A stretch of DNA of 64,000 bases from Pseudofrankia sp. DC12 (GTDB lineage: Bacteria; Actinomycetota; Actinomycetes; Frankiales; Frankiaceae), in NCBI RefSeq assembly GCF_000966285.1, contig NZ_KQ031391.1:740978-804977 (forward strand). Reading direction: 5' to 3'. Within the stretch, counting starts at the first letter, position 1, and every line of letters starts with the position of its first letter. This document shows, piece after piece, positions 1 through 9,218 of this stretch. A program made the position numbers and the translations under genes. The notes below the pieces were generated by a model. The model made no database searches, was not told where the DNA came from, and saw only the letters and a program-made list of their open reading frames with translations.

Positions 1-205
1 CTTTACGACATAATCGATGACTAAAAGTATCAGATCAACGATGCAGAGCTGGCCTCGGCAGCGGTGTGACGCGGCCTCGCGCCGATACGCCGATGGCGAG
101 TGTCGGTGCCTCACTCTCCGCATCCAGGATGCTTTCATTCTCGCTGCCAGCAGTTACCGCGGCGGCCATGCGTGCGCCGTCCCTGCCACCGTGACGGAGG
201 TCCGG

Positions 206-556
206 ATGCCGGATGCCAGCCAGCAGGCACCAGCGGGCCCGGGCCCGGCACGGGCCGACGACCACGACGAGATCCGGATCGGGCCCGGCGTGCAGGCCGC
301 CGACATCGGCGGCGAGATCGTCCTGCTGCACCCGGACGACGGCGCGTACTTCGCGCTGAACGAGACGGGCGCCCAGCTCTGGCGGCAGCTGAGCCCGACG
401 TGGGTGCCCCGTGGCGCCGCCGTCCGCCAGGCGGCGGCGACGGTCAGCGACGGCTGGCTCGTCGAGGCGCCGCACGCCGAGCGCGACCTGAGCGAGCCGC
501 TGGACGAGCTGGCGCGCCGCCGCCTCGTCAAGGTCACCCCCCGACCGGCGCCATGA
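206..556 (+). CDS. PqqD-like lasso peptide precursor-recognition protein (RRE, B1)
   Basis: Small winged-helix protein of the PqqD/RRE family, about 116 residues. In lasso peptide clusters this protein binds the leader of the precursor peptide and presents it to the B2 protease. Seen here: the typical PqqD core, with GGEIVLLHPDDGAYFALNET followed by a helix GAQLWRQL, and a C-terminal helix ending ELARRRLVKV. The ATG at 206 is preceded by GGAGG at 196-200 (5-base spacing); an in-frame GTG at 191 is a weaker alternative, and the open frame extending back to 17 has no coding character. The stop TGA overlaps an ATG (ATGA at 553-556). It is followed by B2 and the cyclase, which fixes its role; the precursor peptide gene is not in the window. 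Confidence 0.87.
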   Translation: MPDASQQAPAGPGPARADDHDEIRIGPGVQAADIGGEIVLLHPDDGAYFALNETGAQLWRQLSPTWVPRGAAVRQAAATVSDGWLVEAPHAERDLSEPLDELARRRLVKVTPRPAP

Positions 557-596
557 GCACGGCCGGCACCTTGGCGCCGGGCCGCGCGCTGGCGGG

Positions 597-1025
597 GTGG
601 AACGGGTGGTGCGGGCGCAGCTGTGGTTCGCGGCCGGCCTGCTGGAGACCGCGCTGCGCCACCGCCGGGTGCCGGACCTCGTGATGGCCGCCGGCCACGC
701 CGCCGGATCGCCCGCCGCGCGCTGGTACCCGGCGGGGCGCCTGGCGCTCACCGGCCCCCGCCTGGACGAGCTCGCCGCGGACGCCGGGGCGTTCTGGCGC
801 GGCGACTCCGCCTGCCTGTCCCGGTCGCTGCTGCGCGGCTGGCTCGCCGCGACCGCCGGTCGCAGCGTGGACCTCGTCGTCCGCGTGCGCCGCAGGCGGG
901 CGTTCGCGGCGCACACCTGGCTGGAGGTCGACGGAGCGGTGCACGCCGAGGAGCGCGAACCCACCCTCGTCTACCACCCGGTCGCCAGCTATCCGCTCAC
1001 CGACCAGCGGAGGCCACCTAGATGA
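597..1025 (+). CDS. Lasso peptide B2 leader protease (transglutaminase-like)
   Basis: Cysteine protease of the lasso B2 family (Transglut_core3), which cuts the leader from the precursor peptide before ring closure. The 142-residue product has the expected N-terminal hydrophobic helix (RVVRAQLWFAAGLLETAL), a catalytic Cys near residue 73 in GDSACLSRSLLRGWL and a His near 106 in FAAHTWLEVDG, followed by a probable third residue in the same strand. It overlaps the cyclase gene by ATGA at 1022-1025. The start is uncertain: the only in-frame start is GTG 597, while the ATG coupled to the preceding stop (553) is in another frame and would give a more typical B2 N-terminus if one base were missing between 553 and 597. 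Function is secure from motifs and neighbours. Confidence 0.85.
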   Translation: MERVVRAQLWFAAGLLETALRHRRVPDLVMAAGHAAGSPAARWYPAGRLALTGPRLDELAADAGAFWRGDSACLSRSLLRGWLAATAGRSVDLVVRVRRRRAFAAHTWLEVDGAVHAEEREPTLVYHPVASYPLTDQRRPPR

Positions 1026-3028
1026 CGTTCTGCGCCGAGCTGCGCCTCGACGGCCAGCCGCCGACGACCGCGCTCGTCGAGCGGATGCTCGCCGCCTCGG
1101 CGACCCCCGTCGGCCCCAGCGTGCACGCCTTCGTCGTCGGGCCACTCGCGGTCGCGGCGGCGGCGGGCCCGGCGCTCGGGCCCGCCGCGGACCTCACCCA
1201 CACCGCCGGCGGCCTGATCGCCGTCGTCGACGGGTGGTCACCGCCCGCAGGCGGGCTCGCGGCCCCCGCGCCGGGCGACCAGAGCGGGGCGGCGACGCAG
1301 CCCCGGTCCGCGTCTGGCCAGCTTTCCGCCGCGTGGACCCGGTACAGGGCGTTCGGCCTCGACCGGCTGCTCGGCGACTGGGCGGCGCTCGTCTTCGAGC
1401 AACGGACCCGCCGGCTGGTGCTCGCCCGGTCACCGCGCAGCATGCGCACCCTGGTGCTGCGCCACGGCGCCGGCCGGCTGCTGGTCGCCACCGGCCTCGC
1501 GCAGCTGTGCGCGGCCGGGCCGCCGTTCGAGGCGAACCAGACCGTGCTCGCGGAGATGCTCCTGCACGGCCCGACCACCGAGCACGAGACGCTGGTGCGC
1601 GGCGTCGAGCGGGTGCCGGCCGGCCACCTCGTGGAGATCGAGGCGCGGGCCGGCGAGCGGCCCAGGCGCCGGGCCTTCAGCTCGCTGTACGCGCTCGTCC
1701 CGCCGCTCGCGGCCGAGCCCGTCGAAGCGGCGGCCAGGCGGGCCCGACCAGCCCTCTGGGCCGCGGTCGCGGACGCCGCGCGGTGCGTCGAGGCGCCCGC
1801 CGGGCCGGACCAGCGTCCCGGCCCCGACCTGGCGGCGCCGAGCACCAGCCCGCCGCCGGCGGGGTCGAGCACCAGCCCCCGGTTCGCCGGGGCGGGCACC
1901 GGCTCGGTCGGCGTGGGGCTCTCCGGCGGGGTGGACTCGAGCGTCGTGACCGGGATCGCCGCCCAGCTCGCCCGCTCAGGCCGCCTTGGCCCCGGCGGCT
2001 CGGCGCGGCTGGTCCCGATCAGCATGGTCTTCCCGGGCGAGCCGCACGACGAGTCGCGCTGGATCGACGCGGTCGAGGAGCACACCGGGGTGCCCGTGCT
2101 GCGGGTGAAGCCGGACCCCTACGACTGGGACCGCTGGCGCGCCTGGACGGCCGCGACCGGCGAGCTGCCGCCCTGGGCCAACCTCGCCCTCGCCGACGCC
2201 GTCCGCGCGGCCGCGCGGCGGGAGGGTGTCGCGGTCCTGCTGTCCGGCGAGGGCGGCGACGACTGGTTCAGAGGCTGGCGCGGCCACTGGCCGGACCTGC
2301 TGCGGGCCGGCCGGCTGGGCTTGCTGCGCCGGCAGATCGGCCCGGTCGGCGGGCCACGCGGGCTGCTGGCCAAGGCACGCACGGCCCGCGCCCTGGCCGC
2401 CGCCGCGTCGACGGCCCACGCCGCCGGGCCGCAGTCCGTGGCGCCGCCGTGGATCCGGCCGGCATCGCTGCGCCCGCTGTACCTGACCGACCGGCTCGCG
2501 ATGGCGACCGCTGCCGACGCGGCGGCGTTCGCCTCGCGCGACCACCGGGCACGCTGGGTCCCAGCGGCCTACCGGGCCGCGGCGCCCCTGATCGACACCG
2601 CGCGGACGTTCTACGCGAGCGCCGGCCTCGACTGGCGCCATCCGCTGCACGACCGCCGGGTGATCGAGGCCGCGCTGTCGACCTCCGGCGCGACGATGTA
2701 CCGGCGCGGCCTGACCAAGCCGGTGCTGCGCGCCGCGGCGGGTGAGGTGCTGCCCGCGCGGGTCCGCCACCGCGCGGGCCGGACGCACTTCCTGCACGCG
2801 CTGGCCGACGCGGTGGACGGCGCGGGCGGGCTGCGGGCGCTGCTGGCCGGCGGGCCGCTGGACAACGCCGGCTGGGTCGACGTCGAGGCCGCGACCGGCT
2901 GCTGGGACACCGCCGTGGCCGCGCTGCGCCGCGGCCAGCCGCCGCCGGTGCCCGAGCACGGGCTGGCCGCGCTCTGGCCCGTCGTCGCGGCCGACACCTG
3001 GCTCGCGCACAGCGGCGTACGCCTGTAG
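1022..3028 (+). CDS. Lasso peptide cyclase (asparagine synthetase-like)
   Basis: ATP-dependent macrolactam synthetase of the asparagine synthase B superfamily (McjC/LasC type). It adenylates the side-chain carboxylate of an Asp or Glu in the core peptide and lets the N-terminal amine attack. The 668-residue protein has an N-terminal Ntn-like domain without the usual Cys-2 nucleophile (it begins MTFCAELRLDG), then the PP-loop SGGVDSS near residue 300 and the downstream LLSGEGGDDWFRGWRGHWPD motif that is characteristic of lasso cyclases. A Pro/Ser/Ala-rich stretch of about 40 residues (codons for 1790-1900) separates the domains. The ATG overlaps the stop of B2, so the three genes form one translationally coupled operon. 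The gene converges on hisH with 28 bases between them. Confidence 0.9.
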   Translation: MTFCAELRLDGQPPTTALVERMLAASATPVGPSVHAFVVGPLAVAAAAGPALGPAADLTHTAGGLIAVVDGWSPPAGGLAAPAPGDQSGAATQPRSASGQLSAAWTRYRAFGLDRLLGDWAALVFEQRTRRLVLARSPRSMRTLVLRHGAGRLLVATGLAQLCAAGPPFEANQTVLAEMLLHGPTTEHETLVRGVERVPAGHLVEIEARAGERPRRRAFSSLYALVPPLAAEPVEAAARRARPALWAAVADAARCVEAPAGPDQRPGPDLAAPSTSPPPAGSSTSPRFAGAGTGSVGVGLSGGVDSSVVTGIAAQLARSGRLGPGGSARLVPISMVFPGEPHDESRWIDAVEEHTGVPVLRVKPDPYDWDRWRAWTAATGELPPWANLALADAVRAAARREGVAVLLSGEGGDDWFRGWRGHWPDLLRAGRLGLLRRQIGPVGGPRGLLAKARTARALAAAASTAHAAGPQSVAPPWIRPASLRPLYLTDRLAMATAADAAAFASRDHRARWVPAAYRAAAPLIDTARTFYASAGLDWRHPLHDRRVIEAALSTSGATMYRRGLTKPVLRAAAGEVLPARVRHRAGRTHFLHALADAVDGAGGLRALLAGGPLDNAGWVDVEAATGCWDTAVAALRRGQPPPVPEHGLAALWPVVAADTWLAHSGVRL

Positions 3029-3048
3029 CGGGCCGACCACCGGCCTGC
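3028..3048. terminator. Candidate bidirectional terminator
   Basis: An inverted repeat with 8-base arms (GCGGGCCG / CGGCCTGC, one mismatch) and a 5-base loop occupies the short space between the convergent lasso cyclase and hisH genes. There is no T tract on either side, so this is a weak call. Confidence 0.4.
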
Positions 3049-3056
3049 GGCGACGG

Positions 3057-3671
3057 CTAGGCCAGCGTGCGCAGCCAGTTCGCCAGGACGTGCGCGCCCG
3101 CGTCACCGGACTTCTCCGGGTGGAACTGGGTGGCGCACAGGGCGCCGCGCTCGACGGCGGCGGCGAACGGCTCGCCGTGCTCGGCGGTCGTGTCCCTGGC
3201 CGACAGGTCGGGCTTGGCCGCGTAGGAATGCACGAAGTAGAACCGGGTCTCGGCGGGCAGCCCGGCGAACAGCGTGGAGCCGGCCGGCGCCGCGACGGTG
3301 TTCCAGCCCATGTGCGGCAGGATCGGGGCGGCCAGCCGGCGCACCTCGCCAGCCAGCAGCCCGAGGCCCTCGGTCCGCACGCCGTGCTCGTCGCCCAGCT
3401 CGTAGAGGATCTGCATGCCGACGCAGATCCCGAGCACCGGCCGCCCGGCCGCCACCCGCGCCCGGACCGCCGGCCCGGCGCCGATCCGTTCCACGCCGGC
3501 CATGCAGGCCGCGTACGCGCCGACCCCCGGCACCACGAGGCCGTCCGCGTCGGCCGCCGCGGCCAGGTCGGAGGTGACGGTGACGGCGGCGCCGACCCGC
3601 TCGACGGCCCGCTGGGCCGAGCGCAGGTTGCCAGACCCGTAGTCGAGCACGACGACGTTCGGCTGGCTCAC
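3057..3671 (-). CDS. hisH: Imidazole glycerol phosphate synthase, glutamine amidotransferase subunit
   Basis: Class I glutaminase subunit of IGP synthase; it supplies ammonia to HisF in the fifth step of histidine synthesis. The 204-residue protein matches the usual length. The nucleophile lies in GICVGMQ (Cys about residue 83), and the catalytic His and Glu in QFHPEKSGD near the C-terminus; the oxyanion strand PGVGAY is also present. It is the last gene of a minus-strand hisD-hisC-hisB-hisH run, 25 bases after hisB. In actinobacteria hisA/priA and hisF usually follow directly; here the convergent lasso cluster follows instead, so HisF must be encoded elsewhere. Confidence 0.96.
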   Translation of the reverse strand: MSQPNVVVLDYGSGNLRSAQRAVERVGAAVTVTSDLAAAADADGLVVPGVGAYAACMAGVERIGAGPAVRARVAAGRPVLGICVGMQILYELGDEHGVRTEGLGLLAGEVRRLAAPILPHMGWNTVAAPAGSTLFAGLPAETRFYFVHSYAAKPDLSARDTTAEHGEPFAAAVERGALCATQFHPEKSGDAGAHVLANWLRTLA

Positions 3672-3696
3672 CGCGCCGTCCCGGCCGGCCGACGGG

Positions 3697-4290
3697 TCAC
3701 AGGACGCCCTTGGTCGAGGGCACCCCGGTCACCCGGGCGTCGAACGCCACGGCGTCCCGCATCGCCCGGGCGACCGCCTTGAACTGCGCCTCGACGACGT
3801 GGTGGGCGTTGCGCCCGGAGAGCACCCGCACATGCAGCGCGATCCGGGCCGCCGCGGTGACCGACTCGAAGATGTGCCGGGTCAGGGTCGTGTCGTAGCT
3901 GCCGATCATCGGCGCCAGGTCGGGCTCGACGTGGACGCAGTACGGCCGCCCGGACAGGTCGACCGCCGCCTGCACCAGCGCCTCGTCGAGCGGCACCATC
4001 GCGTCGCCGAACCGGCGGATGCCGGCCTTGTCACCGAGCGCGGCCCGCAGCGCCTCACCGAACGCGATCGAGGTGTCCTCGACGGTGTGGTGGGCGTCGA
4101 TGTGCAGGTCGCCTCTGGTCCGCACGGTCAGGTCGAAGCCGCCGTGCTTGCCCAGCTGGGCGAGCATGTGGTCGTAGAAGCCCACCCCGGTCTCGACGGC
4201 GCAGACGCCGGCTCCGTCGAGGTCGAGCTCGACCAGGACGTCCGACTCCAGCGTCCTGCGCTCGATCCGGGCGGTCCGCTTTCCAGCCAT
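3697..4290 (-). CDS. hisB: Imidazoleglycerol-phosphate dehydratase
   Basis: Mn-dependent dehydratase converting imidazole glycerol phosphate to imidazole acetol phosphate. The 197-residue protein is of the monofunctional length used by actinobacteria, without the phosphatase domain of enterobacterial HisB. Both metal-binding His/Glu motifs are visible: [18 protein letters not shown] with [20 protein letters not shown] in the first half and [16 protein letters not shown] with [14 protein letters not shown] in the second. The ATG start lies 5 bases after the hisC stop, so the two genes are co-translated. Confidence 0.96.
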   Translation of the reverse strand: MAGKRTARIERRTLESDVLVELDLDGAGVCAVETGVGFYDHMLAQLGKHGGFDLTVRTRGDLHIDAHHTVEDTSIAFGEALRAALGDKAGIRRFGDAMVPLDEALVQAAVDLSGRPYCVHVEPDLAPMIGSYDTTLTRHIFESVTAAARIALHVRVLSGRNAHHVVEAQFKAVARAMRDAVAFDARVTGVPSTKGVL

Positions 4291-4295
4291 GTCCG

Positions 4296-5534
4296 CTACT
4301 CCCCGGCCAGCAGCGAGGGGCTCGCCGCCAGCACGGCCCGCAGCGCGTTGACGAAGGCGTCCATCTCGCCGGGCAGGCCGGCGGTGACCCGCAGCCAGCC
4401 GGGCAGGCCGAGGTCACGGACCAGCACTCCGGCGTCCAGCAGCCCCTGCCAGACCGCCCGCTGGTCGCTGAACAGCCCGAACAGCACGAAGTTCGCGTCC
4501 GACGGGACGACCCGCACGCCGAGAGCCGGCAGCTCGTCGACGATCCGGTCGCGCTGCGCCTTGACCGCCTCGACCGTGCCGAGCAGCTCGTCGGCGTGCG
4601 CGAGCGCGGTCCGCGCCACCGCCTGGGTGAACGACGACAGGTGGTAGGGCAGCCGGACGAGCTGCAGGGCGTCGACGACGGCCGGGTGGGCGGCCAGGTA
4701 GCCGACCCGGGCCCCGGCCAGCGCGAACGCCTTGCTCATCGTCCGGGTGACGACCAGCTTCGGCTGCTCGGGCAGCAGCGTCAGCGCGCTGGGCACACCT
4801 TCGCGGCGGAACTCGCCGTAGGCCTCGTCGACGACGACCATGCAGCCGCCGATCTCCTCGGCCGCGACGCAGACCGCCTTGACCACGTCGAGCGGCAGCG
4901 CCGTGGCCGTCGGGTTGTTCGGCGAGCACAGGAACACCAGCGACGGCCGGTGGCGGCGGACCGCGTCGGCCGCCGCGACCGGGTCGATCGTGTAGTCGCC
5001 GGACCGGTCCTCGGCGACCCACGCTGTCGCCGTGGCCAGCGAGATCAGCCGGTGCATCGAGTACGACGGCTCGAAGCCGAGGGCCCGCCGGCCCGGGCCG
5101 CCGAATGCCTGCAGGAGCTGTTGGAGGACCTCGTTGGAGCCGTTCGCCGCCCAGAGCTGGCTGGTGTGCAGGCCAAAGCCGGCATCCGGCGTCAGGTAGT
5201 AGGCCAGGTCGGCGCGCAGCGCCTCCGCCTCCCGATCCGGGTAGCGGTTGGCCTCGGTGGCGGCGAGCGTCGCCGCCTTGCCGAGCGCGTCCACCAGCTC
5301 GGCCGACGGGCTGTACGGGTTCTCGTTGGTGTTCAGCCGCACCGCGACGTCCAGCTGAGGCGCGCCGTAGGGCGAACGCCCGCGCAGGTCGTCCCGCAGC
5401 GGCAGGCTGTCGAGGGTCACCGGACGCCAGGGCCGGCCCGTCGACGTCGTCTCGTCCGGGCGCCGGGCGCTGACCCGCACCACCGGGCGGCCCGAACCGA
5501 ACACATCCACGTTTCCGTGGCTCAAGGAGCTCAC
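4296..5534 (-). CDS. hisC: Histidinol-phosphate aminotransferase
   Basis: PLP-dependent class I/II aminotransferase acting on imidazole acetol phosphate. Family marks: [15 protein letters not shown] near the N-terminus, [11 protein letters not shown], the substrate loop [16 protein letters not shown], and the PLP lysine in [18 protein letters not shown]. The GTG at 5534 is chosen because it forms GTGA with the stop of the small ORF just upstream, although it gives about 38 extra residues before the conserved [20 protein letters not shown]; the GTG at 5420 is the alternative that gives the length usual for the family. No strong ribosome-binding site precedes either, which fits translational coupling. 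Confidence 0.93.
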   Translation of the reverse strand: MSSLSHGNVDVFGSGRPVVRVSARRPDETTSTGRPWRPVTLDSLPLRDDLRGRSPYGAPQLDVAVRLNTNENPYSPSAELVDALGKAATLAATEANRYPDREAEALRADLAYYLTPDAGFGLHTSQLWAANGSNEVLQQLLQAFGGPGRRALGFEPSYSMHRLISLATATAWVAEDRSGDYTIDPVAAADAVRRHRPSLVFLCSPNNPTATALPLDVVKAVCVAAEEIGGCMVVVDEAYGEFRREGVPSALTLLPEQPKLVVTRTMSKAFALAGARVGYLAAHPAVVDALQLVRLPYHLSSFTQAVARTALAHADELLGTVEAVKAQRDRIVDELPALGVRVVPSDANFVLFGLFSDQRAVWQGLLDAGVLVRDLGLPGWLRVTAGLPGEMDAFVNALRAVLAASPSLLAGE

Positions 5535-5638
5535 CGGGCCACCGCCTGCGTCTGCTGAGGTCCGAGCTGGGCGGGCGGCGGCGTCGCCGCCGCGTCGCCG
5601 GTGGCCTGGACTCGGGAACTGGTCGTGGGCCTCGTCAT
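5531..5638 (-). CDS. Small ORF (35 aa) coupled between hisD and hisC
   Basis: A 35-codon ORF beginning [15 protein letters not shown] and ending QQTQAVAR. Its ATG overlaps the hisD stop (ATGA at 5635-5638) and its stop overlaps the first possible hisC start (GTGA at 5531-5534), so ribosomes could pass from hisD to hisC through it without release. The sequence is rich in Ala, Thr, Pro and Gln with no motif or hydrophobic segment. It may be a real micro-protein, a coupling device, or a decayed extension; the reading frame and overlaps are seen, any function is unknown. Confidence 0.4.
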   Translation of the reverse strand: MTRPTTSSRVQATGDAAATPPPAQLGPQQTQAVAR

Positions 5639-6981
5639 TGAGAGCGCACCTCCACCGCGTCTACGTGGGCAAGCAGGTCCTCGGCCGCGCCGAGCGCGGC
5701 GATGCGCGGCGCGACGGCCGCGAGTGCTTCCTTCGTGCACTCGACGACGTGCACCTGGCGCTGGAAGGCGCCGACGGCCAGCCCGCTGGAGTGGCGGGCG
5801 GTCGCGCCGGTGGGCAGCACATGGTTGGAGCCGGCGAGGTAGTCGCCGAGCGGGACGGGCGAGTACGGGCCGACGAACACCGCGCCCGCGTGCCGGACCC
5901 GGGCGGCGACCGCCGCCGCGTCCTGCGTATGGATCTCCAGGTGCTCGGCGGCCCAGGCGTCGACGATGCGCAGGCCGGCGTCGAGGTCGTCGACGAGCAC
6001 GACCGCGCCCTGGCCGGCGAGCGCCTCCTCGACCCGCTCGCGGTGGCGGGTCGCCGGCACCTGCTTGCCCAGCTCCACCTCGACGGCGTCGGCGAGGCCG
6101 GCCGAGGAGCTGACCAGCAGGCAGGCGGCCAGCGGGTCGTGCTCGGCCTGGGCGATCAGGTCGGCCGCCACATAGGCCGGGACGGCGGTGTGGTCGGCGA
6201 GGATCGCGACCTCGGTCGGCCCGGCCTCGGCGTCGATGCCGACGATCCCGCGCAACAGCCGCTTGGCCGCGGCCACGTACACGTTGCCCGGGCCGGTGAC
6301 CAGGTCGACCGGCGGGCAGCCCTCGGTGCCGTAGGCGAACATCGCGACCGCCTGGGCGCCGCCCACGGCGTAGACCTCGTCGACCTCCAGCAGCTGGCAG
6401 GCGGCGAGGACGACCGGGTGCGGCAGGCCGTCCCGGGGGCCGGGCGACCCGCCAGGGCCGGACAGGTCACGCTGCGGAGGCGACGCGACGGCGAGCGAGC
6501 CGACCCCGGCCTCCTGTGCTGGCACCACGTTCATCACCACGCTGCTCGGGTAGGCGACCCGCCCGCCCGGCACGTACAGCCCGACCCGGTCGACCGGCAC
6601 CCACTTCTCGGTGACGGTGGTACCCGGGGCGACCTCGACCGTCACGGCCTCGCGCAGCTGGGCCCGGTGGACCACACGGGTGCGCCGGACCGCCTCGACA
6701 AGGGCGTCCCGAACCGCCGGGTCGAGCTCGTCGAGCGCGCGGCGCAGCGCTTCGGCCGGCACCCGCAGGCTCGCGGGGCGAACCTGGTCGAACCGCTCGG
6801 TGTACTCCAGGACGGCGGCGTCGCCCCGGTCCCGGATGTCGTCACAGATCGGCTGCACCGTCTCGACCGCGACGTCGACGTCCAGCGCGGCGCGCGGCAG
6901 CCGCCTCCGGATCTCGACGGGTGACAGCTTGGTCACGGTGGCGGCGTCGCCGCGCAGGTCCAGCCTTCTCCACACGCACAC
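5635..6981 (-). CDS. hisD: Histidinol dehydrogenase
   Basis: Zinc enzyme that carries out the last two NAD-dependent oxidations from histidinol to histidine. The sequence carries the expected motifs in order: [59 protein letters not shown], the catalytic Glu-His of [17 protein letters not shown], and [18 protein letters not shown]. The start is set at GTG 6981 (or GTG 6975) so that the conserved opening WRRLDLRG is kept; the longer open frame to 7299 has no coding look. An insertion of about 15 residues rich in Gly, Pro and Ser (around 6440-6480) interrupts the region after SLAVASPPQ. First gene of the his run and divergent from the BpsA-like gene across about 200 bases. Confidence 0.95.
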   Translation of the reverse strand: MCVWRRLDLRGDAATVTKLSPVEIRRRLPRAALDVDVAVETVQPICDDIRDRGDAAVLEYTERFDQVRPASLRVPAEALRRALDELDPAVRDALVEAVRRTRVVHRAQLREAVTVEVAPGTTVTEKWVPVDRVGLYVPGGRVAYPSSVVMNVVPAQEAGVGSLAVASPPQRDLSGPGGSPGPRDGLPHPVVLAACQLLEVDEVYAVGGAQAVAMFAYGTEGCPPVDLVTGPGNVYVAAAKRLLRGIVGIDAEAGPTEVAILADHTAVPAYVAADLIAQAEHDPLAACLLVSSSAGLADAVEVELGKQVPATRHRERVEEALAGQGAVVLVDDLDAGLRIVDAWAAEHLEIHTQDAAAVAARVRHAGAVFVGPYSPVPLGDYLAGSNHVLPTGATARHSSGLAVGAFQRQVHVVECTKEALAAVAPRIAALGAAEDLLAHVDAVEVRSQ

Positions 6982-7181
6982 GAGGGTATCGGCCGGCGCG
7001 CGCGAAACGCGGTTCTCGTGCGCAGCGGTATCACACAGTGGTCTCCAAGCGGGCACCGGTCGACCTTCCGCCGCCACCGCGAGAGGCCCCCAATCCCGTG
7101 GCACTGGGAGAAGTCGGGTATCCGACGCGCGGTGCGGGCACTCGGCACCTGTCCCGGCGGCGGGGGTGGCACGCTGGATGG

Positions 7182-9218
7182 GTGACCTCCGGCGATCGAC
7201 CAGCCACCGACCAGCCACCGACGGACGGTCCGGGCCGGCTGGCCGAGCTGCTCGGCGCCTGTGGCCCCTACGGGCGCCCCCTGCGGTCCCTGCTCGCACG
7301 GCTGGTCACCCCGACTGCGCTCGGCGGCTCGACCGGGGTCGGCCGGCTGGTGCGGGACGCGGGGCTTCCCCGGCGGACCGTCGAGGAGGTGCTCGCGGCG
7401 CTCGACGACGACGTCATCGAGGGCCCGGCCGGCGGGCCACGGCTGCGGCCCGACCGGGCGGACGCCTACCGCGAGCTGCTCGGCCCGGACCAGCGTCCTG
7501 CGGACGGGCAAGCCGCCGGGGCGCCGGGGCCACAGCCCGACGAGCACGCCCTGGTCGACGACCTGAGCGCGCTGATCGCCGCGGCACCGCGGCCGCGCGC
7601 CGACCTCGACCACGTGGCGGCGACCGCGCCGACCCTGCTGGCCAGGGCGGTCTGGCTGCGCGAGAGCTACGACCTCGCCGGGGCTCACCTGCTCTGCGTC
7701 GGCGATCATGACCTGACCTCGCTCGCCGCCACCAGCGTCATCCCGAGCCTGCGGGTGACCGTCGTCGACGTCGACGAGGACCTGCTCGACTTCGTCGGCG
7801 AGCAGGCGGCGCACCGCCGGCTGCCCGTCCGGACGCTGTTCGCCGACCTGCGGTTCGGCCTGCCGCCGTCGGTCGCCGGCGACGCGGACCTCGTCTTCAC
7901 CGACCCGCCGTACACCGCGGACGGCGTCGCGCTGTTCTGCGCGCGGGGCGCCGAGGGCCTGCGCGACCGCGAGCGCGGCCGGGTGCTGCTGGCCTACGGG
8001 TTCTCCGACCGGACGCCGACGCTCGGCTGGAAGGTGCAGCGGGCGCTGTCCGACGCCGGGTTCGTGATCGAGGCGATGCTCCCGGCGTTCCACGCCTACG
8101 ACGGAGCCGAGGCGATCGGCGCCCGGGCGGACCACTACGTCTGCCGGCCGACGACGCAGACCTGGCGCCAGCTCGACCGGGCCACCGGGCCCTGGGCCGG
8201 CCAGACCGCGATCTACACCCGAGGCCGGGCCGCGCTGGAGTCCGCCGCGGCACCGGGCGCCCTGGCCGGCCAACCGGTCGGCATCCTGCGCGACGCGGCG
8301 GCCGAGGCGACCGGTGCGGCACCCGGCGGGGAGCCTCGGCTGGTGGTCGTCGCGGACGCCCCACCGGCCGAGCTCGCGACCGCTGGCCACACTCGGCTGG
8401 CGACGGTGCTCGCGAAGGGCCTGCCGGCGGCGAAGGGGCCACGCCGGGTCGCCGTCGCCGCAGACCTGACCGACGACCCGGGTGGCTGGCTGGCCAGGCT
8501 GTTGCTCGCGGCCAACGCCGACGGCGTGGCCGCGCTCGTCCGGGCCGGCCATCCGGTCCTGGCGGCCGGCGGGACCCGCCCGTTCGCCCGGCCGGCCGGG
8601 CGCGAGCTGGCTTCGGCGAGCCCGGCCGTCACCGAGCATCTCAGCGCCCTGAGCGGCGCCGAGATCGCCCTGCTGGGCGGCCAGCCGTTGCTGGCGGCGA
8701 AGTGGCGGCCGCTGCCGCCCCGGCCGGCCGGCTCGGGCCAGGACCGGGCCGAGCCGCTGTGGGTGGTCTCGTACGCCGCCGTCGACGCGGGCGACCCCCG
8801 GGACCTTCCCGGGCTGGACGCGGGCCGCCTGGCGCGCTACCTGCTGGACCGCGCGCACGGCCGGGTCGGCAACGTCTGGCGGGAGGGCCTCGTGCGGCTC
8901 GCGCGGGAGGCGGCCGGCACCGAGCTGTCCCGCCGCGAGGCCGGCGACCGGGTCGCCGCCGCCGTGGCCAGCACGCCAGCCGCGGCCGACGGGCTGGCCG
9001 GCCGGCTGGTCGACCTGCCTCGCCGGACGCTTGGCGCCGTCCTCACCGCCGTGGCCCGCAGCGCCGACGCGCTGATCACCGACGCCGGCGGCGCCAGCGC
9101 TCAGGTCGCCGGCGCCGTGAGCGTCGGCGCGGCGGCGGGCGGGACCGAATCCGACAGGCACGCAACCATGGCCACCCCGCGCGGCGGCGCGCGGCCGAGC
9201 GAGGAGGACCGACCGTGA
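7182..9218 (+). CDS. Bis-aminopropyl spermidine synthase-like protein (BpsA/DUF43) with C-terminal extension
   Basis: Protein of about 678 residues whose first half matches the BpsA (DUF43) family, enzymes that add aminopropyl groups to make branched polyamines in thermophiles. Seen: an N-terminal winged helix (residues about 20-95), then a Rossmann fold with [13 protein letters not shown] (near 172), [14 protein letters not shown], and [15 protein letters not shown] (near 240), the DPPYT loop typical of the family. The C-terminal 300 residues are not recognised; they contain Ala/Leu helices and a stretch [14 protein letters not shown]. The GTG start at 7182 is favoured because the DUF43 N-terminus begins there. 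The stop overlaps the GTG of the response regulator, so it belongs to the same operon. Enzyme activity on polyamines in a mesophilic actinobacterium is inference. Confidence 0.75.
   Translation: MTSGDRPATDQPPTDGPGRLAELLGACGPYGRPLRSLLARLVTPTALGGSTGVGRLVRDAGLPRRTVEEVLAALDDDVIEGPAGGPRLRPDRADAYRELLGPDQRPADGQAAGAPGPQPDEHALVDDLSALIAAAPRPRADLDHVAATAPTLLARAVWLRESYDLAGAHLLCVGDHDLTSLAATSVIPSLRVTVVDVDEDLLDFVGEQAAHRRLPVRTLFADLRFGLPPSVAGDADLVFTDPPYTADGVALFCARGAEGLRDRERGRVLLAYGFSDRTPTLGWKVQRALSDAGFVIEAMLPAFHAYDGAEAIGARADHYVCRPTTQTWRQLDRATGPWAGQTAIYTRGRAALESAAAPGALAGQPVGILRDAAAEATGAAPGGEPRLVVVADAPPAELATAGHTRLATVLAKGLPAAKGPRRVAVAADLTDDPGGWLARLLLAANADGVAALVRAGHPVLAAGGTRPFARPAGRELASASPAVTEHLSALSGAEIALLGGQPLLAAKWRPLPPRPAGSGQDRAEPLWVVSYAAVDAGDPRDLPGLDAGRLARYLLDRAHGRVGNVWREGLVRLAREAAGTELSRREAGDRVAAAVASTPAAADGLAGRLVDLPRRTLGAVLTAVARSADALITDAGGASAQVAGAVSVGAAAGGTESDRHATMATPRGGARPSEEDRP

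Noticed and set aside
93-194. 33-codon ORF before the PqqD-like gene as the lasso precursor
   Set aside because: It has no Asp or Glu in the product, no recognisable leader motif and no ribosome-binding site; a lasso core needs an acidic residue at position 7-9.
35-964. Long minus-strand frame opposite the lasso genes
   Set aside because: Arg/Ala-rich shadow of plus-strand coding DNA with mirrored codon bias; no domain.
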